A stretch of DNA of 6,754 bases from Bacillota bacterium (GTDB taxonomy: Bacteria; Bacillota; Bacilli; Alicyclobacillales; Alicyclobacillaceae): NCBI GenBank assembly GCA_021816665.1, contig JAKAXI010000105.1, forward strand, positions 1 to 6,754, written 5' to 3'. Position numbers and translations under genes: made by a program. Of the stretch, positions 4,642 through 6,754 are shown in pieces. The notes beneath the pieces are model-generated. The model saw only the letters and a program-made list of their open reading frames with translations, was not told the DNA's origin and did no database searches. The first letter of the stretch is position 1. Each line of letters starts with the position of its first letter.

Positions 4642-5629
4642 AAGTCGGCATCGTGGCGATATCGCGGTGGTGAACGGGGAGGGAGAGTTGCTGTGGTCGC
4701 TTGGCGATCCCGATCGCGTTACATATGCTCGGTCAGCCGCCAAGCCAATGCAAGCTTTACCGCTTGTTGAAAGTGGGGCCGCTGATGCATTCGACATGAC
4801 CGATGAAGAAATTGCCCTCTGTTGTGCCTCTCATAGCGGCGAAGAAATGCACGTTGAACGCGTGAGCGCGCTCCTTGCGCGTCTGGGGTTTACTGAAACA
4901 GACTTGCAGTGCGGTGTTCACGCTCCGTATCGCAGTCAGGCTTACGAGCAGTTGCTGCAAACTGGAAGCCCGGTCACCGCGATCCACAATAACTGCTCCG
5001 GTAAACACGCGGGGATGCTCGCCATGGCCAAGTTCCTTGGCGCAGACCCTGCTGGGTACCTGGACTTGAATCATCCGGTGCAACAACAGATCCTCGCTGT
5101 CGTGTCGGAGTTATGTGAAGTCCCTGTGGGTGACATTGCTATTGGCGTAGATGGTTGTGGTGTGCCTGTCTTTGGGGTACCGCTTGCTCGCCTGGCAATG
5201 GCGTACGCTCGGTTTACCCGACCAGTCGGCGTGTCCAGCCAGAGAGCTGAGGCAATGTCACGAATCGCGCAGGCCATGATGCGCTACCCTGAGCTTGTTG
5301 CAGGGACGGATCGGTTCTGCACCACGCTGATGGGCTCACATCCCGGACATCTGCTAGGGAAGACAGGAGCCGAAGGGGTGTATTGCGCTGGACTTGTCGA
5401 TTACGGCATTGGTTTGTGTGTGAAAGTCGACGATGGCAACTCGCGAGCGTCCGAGCCAAGCGTTGTCGAGACCCTACTGCAGACTGGTCTCGTCCCTGCG
5501 AATGTCCTCGAGCGCTTGCAGGCAGTGCATCACCCGGTGACAAGAAATCATCAGGGCACGGTCGTCGGTCGTCTTGAACCTGTGTTCCAACTGGTAAAGA
5601 GTTCGGACGCGCGTAACGTATTTCAGTAA
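4598..5629 (+). CDS. L-asparaginase II family (thermolabile / ReAV class)
   Basis: This enzyme hydrolyses L-asparagine to L-aspartate and ammonia, probably in the cytoplasm since no signal peptide is seen. The ATG at 4598 has AAGGGG (4584-4589) 8 nt upstream, and the family's N-terminal strand (LLVHVTRGSIVESRHRGDIAVV) begins directly after it. An ATG at 4526 in the same frame has no SD and would add residues foreign to the family. Residues 45-52 read RSAAKPMQ, containing the Ser46-x-x-Lys49 pair. ASHSGEE (77-83) holds the second serine. NNCSGKHAG (131-139) and DGCGVP (185-190) supply Cys133, Lys136 and Cys187, the metal-site pattern of Rhizobium etli asparaginase (Cys135, Lys138, Cys189). GKTGAEGVYCAG follows later in the chain. 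The length (343 aa) is normal and the gene looks intact. It is unrelated in fold to E. coli AnsA/AnsB. Confidence 0.92.
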   Translation: MSDLLVHVTRGSIVESRHRGDIAVVNGEGELLWSLGDPDRVTYARSAAKPMQALPLVESGAADAFDMTDEEIALCCASHSGEEMHVERVSALLARLGFTETDLQCGVHAPYRSQAYEQLLQTGSPVTAIHNNCSGKHAGMLAMAKFLGADPAGYLDLNHPVQQQILAVVSELCEVPVGDIAIGVDGCGVPVFGVPLARLAMAYARFTRPVGVSSQRAEAMSRIAQAMMRYPELVAGTDRFCTTLMGSHPGHLLGKTGAEGVYCAGLVDYGIGLCVKVDDGNSRASEPSVVETLLQTGLVPANVLERLQAVHHPVTRNHQGTVVGRLEPVFQLVKSSDARNVFQ

Positions 5630-5634
5630 CACTA

Positions 5635-5643
5635 TGGTATAAT
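5635..5643 (+). promoter_or_regulatory. Extended -10 promoter of the O-antigen ligase-family gene
   Basis: TG at 5635-5636, one base, then a perfect TATAAT at 5638-5643 begins nine bases after the asparaginase stop codon. The -35 position (5615-5620, AACGTA) lies inside the asparaginase gene and does not match, as is usual for extended -10 promoters. Transcription would start near 5650, about 26 nt before the TTG start, just ahead of the SD at 5661-5667. Confidence 0.7.
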
Positions 5644-5675
5644 GTCAGGCAGTTTGGTCAGGAGAGGTGAATACT

Positions 5676-6754
5676 TTGGATGGACAGTCGGCGATGGCTT
5701 CGGCACTGAACCGACCGGATGTTGCAAGCATTGCGGAGAACCGCTGGGTTCGTTGGTCCGTTTATGGGCTTGTGGCGTTTCCGCTCGTTGATTACGCGCT
5801 GCGGTTGCATGGCGATCCGCTTGGCGCAATTTGGGACAAGGTAGTCCTTATCATCCTGGCCGTCGTCGCTTTAAGTCGGTTCTTGGCAGGAGTTCGTCCC
5901 AAACAGTTTCCGTGGGCGAAGTTCGCAGTGGTGTTTTTGCTGTACGGGTTGGCGCTCCTGTTCACAGGTCTCAATCACCCAGTGATTGCGCTCGAAGGGT
6001 ACCGGATGGATGTCTACTACATACTGTTTCCCTTGCTCCTCCCGTTTTTGGTTGCAGCTGAAGATGTTCCGCGGCTACTGCACGTGGCCGTCATTGTGGC
6101 CATTCTAATCGCGTTTGACGGTGTCTATCAGTACGCCGTCGCGACTCCGATTCCGCCGACTTGGGCGGACGTCAATGAACATGTGCGGAGCCGGGCTTTC
6201 TCTGTTTTTGGCAGTCCAAACGAGTTGGGCTCTTACATGGCCTTGATGACCCCATTCATCGCGGGAATGGCCTGGTCTGAGCGAAACCGTTGGCGCAAAG
6301 TCCTGTACTCAATCGGTGTTCTACTCTGTATCGCGACTTTGGGTTTCACGTTCACTCGAGGTGCCTGGATGGCGCTCGCCGTCGCGATGGTGATCATGGC
6401 TGTGTTGGTCGACCGGCGGTTGCTGTTGGCACTACTTGTGCTCGCCGTTGTTGGGTTTTTTCTTCCGCCTATTCACCATCGGATCGCGGATTTGTTCTCA
6501 CCCGTCTACATTTTGAAGGCGAGCCAGGGTGGTCGAATCATACGGTGGGCGCAAGCTTTCAGCGTGATGAGTGGAAACCCACTGTTTGGCACGGGGCTTG
6601 GTAAATACGGTGGAGCAGTTGCGTCTGACTACAACCTAAGTCTGTACTCCGACAACTACTATGCAAAGATACTTGGTGAGATTGGAATTGTCGGGTTGAC
6701 GCTGTTTTTGACAATGCAGCTTGCTCTGATGCGCGACTTGGTCCGCTCTGTCGT
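5676..6754 (+). CDS. O-antigen ligase/polymerase-family membrane protein (partial, 3' end outside window)
   Basis: This is a multi-spanning membrane protein predicted to join or polymerise lipid-linked glycans at the outer face of the membrane (Wzy/WaaL superfamily). The start is TTG at 5676, with GGAGAGG (5661-5667) 8 nt upstream; an in-frame GTG at 5667 overlaps that SD. The frame remains open to the window edge, giving 359 codons. About ten hydrophobic helices are visible, beginning with SVYGLVAFPLV near residue 28. Family hallmarks are FGSPNELGSYMA (178-189), FTRGAWMALAV (226-236), the large loop after helix nine with GTGLGKYGG (305-313), and SDNYYAKILGEIGIVGL (325-341). In the last, DN replaces the commoner HN before the final helices. 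In a Gram-positive the product could be a secondary wall polymer, capsule or S-layer glycan. No glycosyltransferase gene is inside the window to narrow this. Confidence 0.85.
   Translation, partial: MDGQSAMASALNRPDVASIAENRWVRWSVYGLVAFPLVDYALRLHGDPLGAIWDKVVLIILAVVALSRFLAGVRPKQFPWAKFAVVFLLYGLALLFTGLNHPVIALEGYRMDVYYILFPLLLPFLVAAEDVPRLLHVAVIVAILIAFDGVYQYAVATPIPPTWADVNEHVRSRAFSVFGSPNELGSYMALMTPFIAGMAWSERNRWRKVLYSIGVLLCIATLGFTFTRGAWMALAVAMVIMAVLVDRRLLLALLVLAVVGFFLPPIHHRIADLFSPVYILKASQGGRIIRWAQAFSVMSGNPLFGTGLGKYGGAVASDYNLSLYSDNYYAKILGEIGIVGLTLFLTMQLALMRDLVRSV

Overview
The window reads as chromosomal DNA of a low-to-moderate GC Gram-positive (Bacillota). Shine-Dalgarno (SD) sites are strong, close to AGGAGG, and lie 7-9 nt before the starts. 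GTG and TTG starts are used freely, intrinsic terminators are compact, and one gene encodes an M23 endopeptidase of the Bacillus/Paenibacillus secreted type. The base composition (a little over half G+C by eye) and protein style would suit an Alicyclobacillus-like bacterium. That placement is inference, and no rRNA or other marker gene is present.

Layout from left to right. 1-34 is the terminator of a gene outside the window. 35-540 is a long stretch with no credible gene and one tight hairpin. 562-1554 (+) is an RluA-family pseudouridine synthase with its own extended -10 promoter. 1626-2036 (-) is a hotdog-fold acyl-CoA/ACP thioesterase, convergent with it. 2176-2406 (+) is a small unknown protein. 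It is preceded by a well-formed ATG start that runs in the same frame into a TAG after eight codons, and it ends at a strong terminator. 2560-3657 (+) is a secreted M23 peptidase with an N-terminal transglycosylase-like domain. 3732-3971 (+) is a two-helix membrane protein with its own promoter. A long bidirectional terminator separates it from a convergent coiled-coil protein at 4053-4457 (-). The coiled-coil gene is divergent from a small leader-like ORF (4501-4641, +) and an asparaginase of the Rhizobium etli AnsA / ReAV class (4598-5629, +). From 5676 to the right edge an O-antigen ligase/polymerase-family membrane protein begins, with a perfect extended -10 box, and is cut off by the window end.

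Most genes look like single transcription units with their own promoters or terminators, not parts of one pathway. The M23 peptidase and the polymerase-like protein both act on the cell envelope, the thioesterase on acyl thioesters, the asparaginase on asparagine, and the RluA enzyme on structured RNA. I see no CRISPR array, insertion sequence, tRNA, rRNA, phage gene or defence system, and no convincing new multi-gene system. The items most worth checking are the in-frame amber codon before the small ORF at 2176, the inverted repeat with a ribosome-binding site in its loop at 4477-4504 together with the overlapping leader ORF, the degenerate transglycosylase-like half of the M23 protein, and the unexplained 500-nt spacer at the left.
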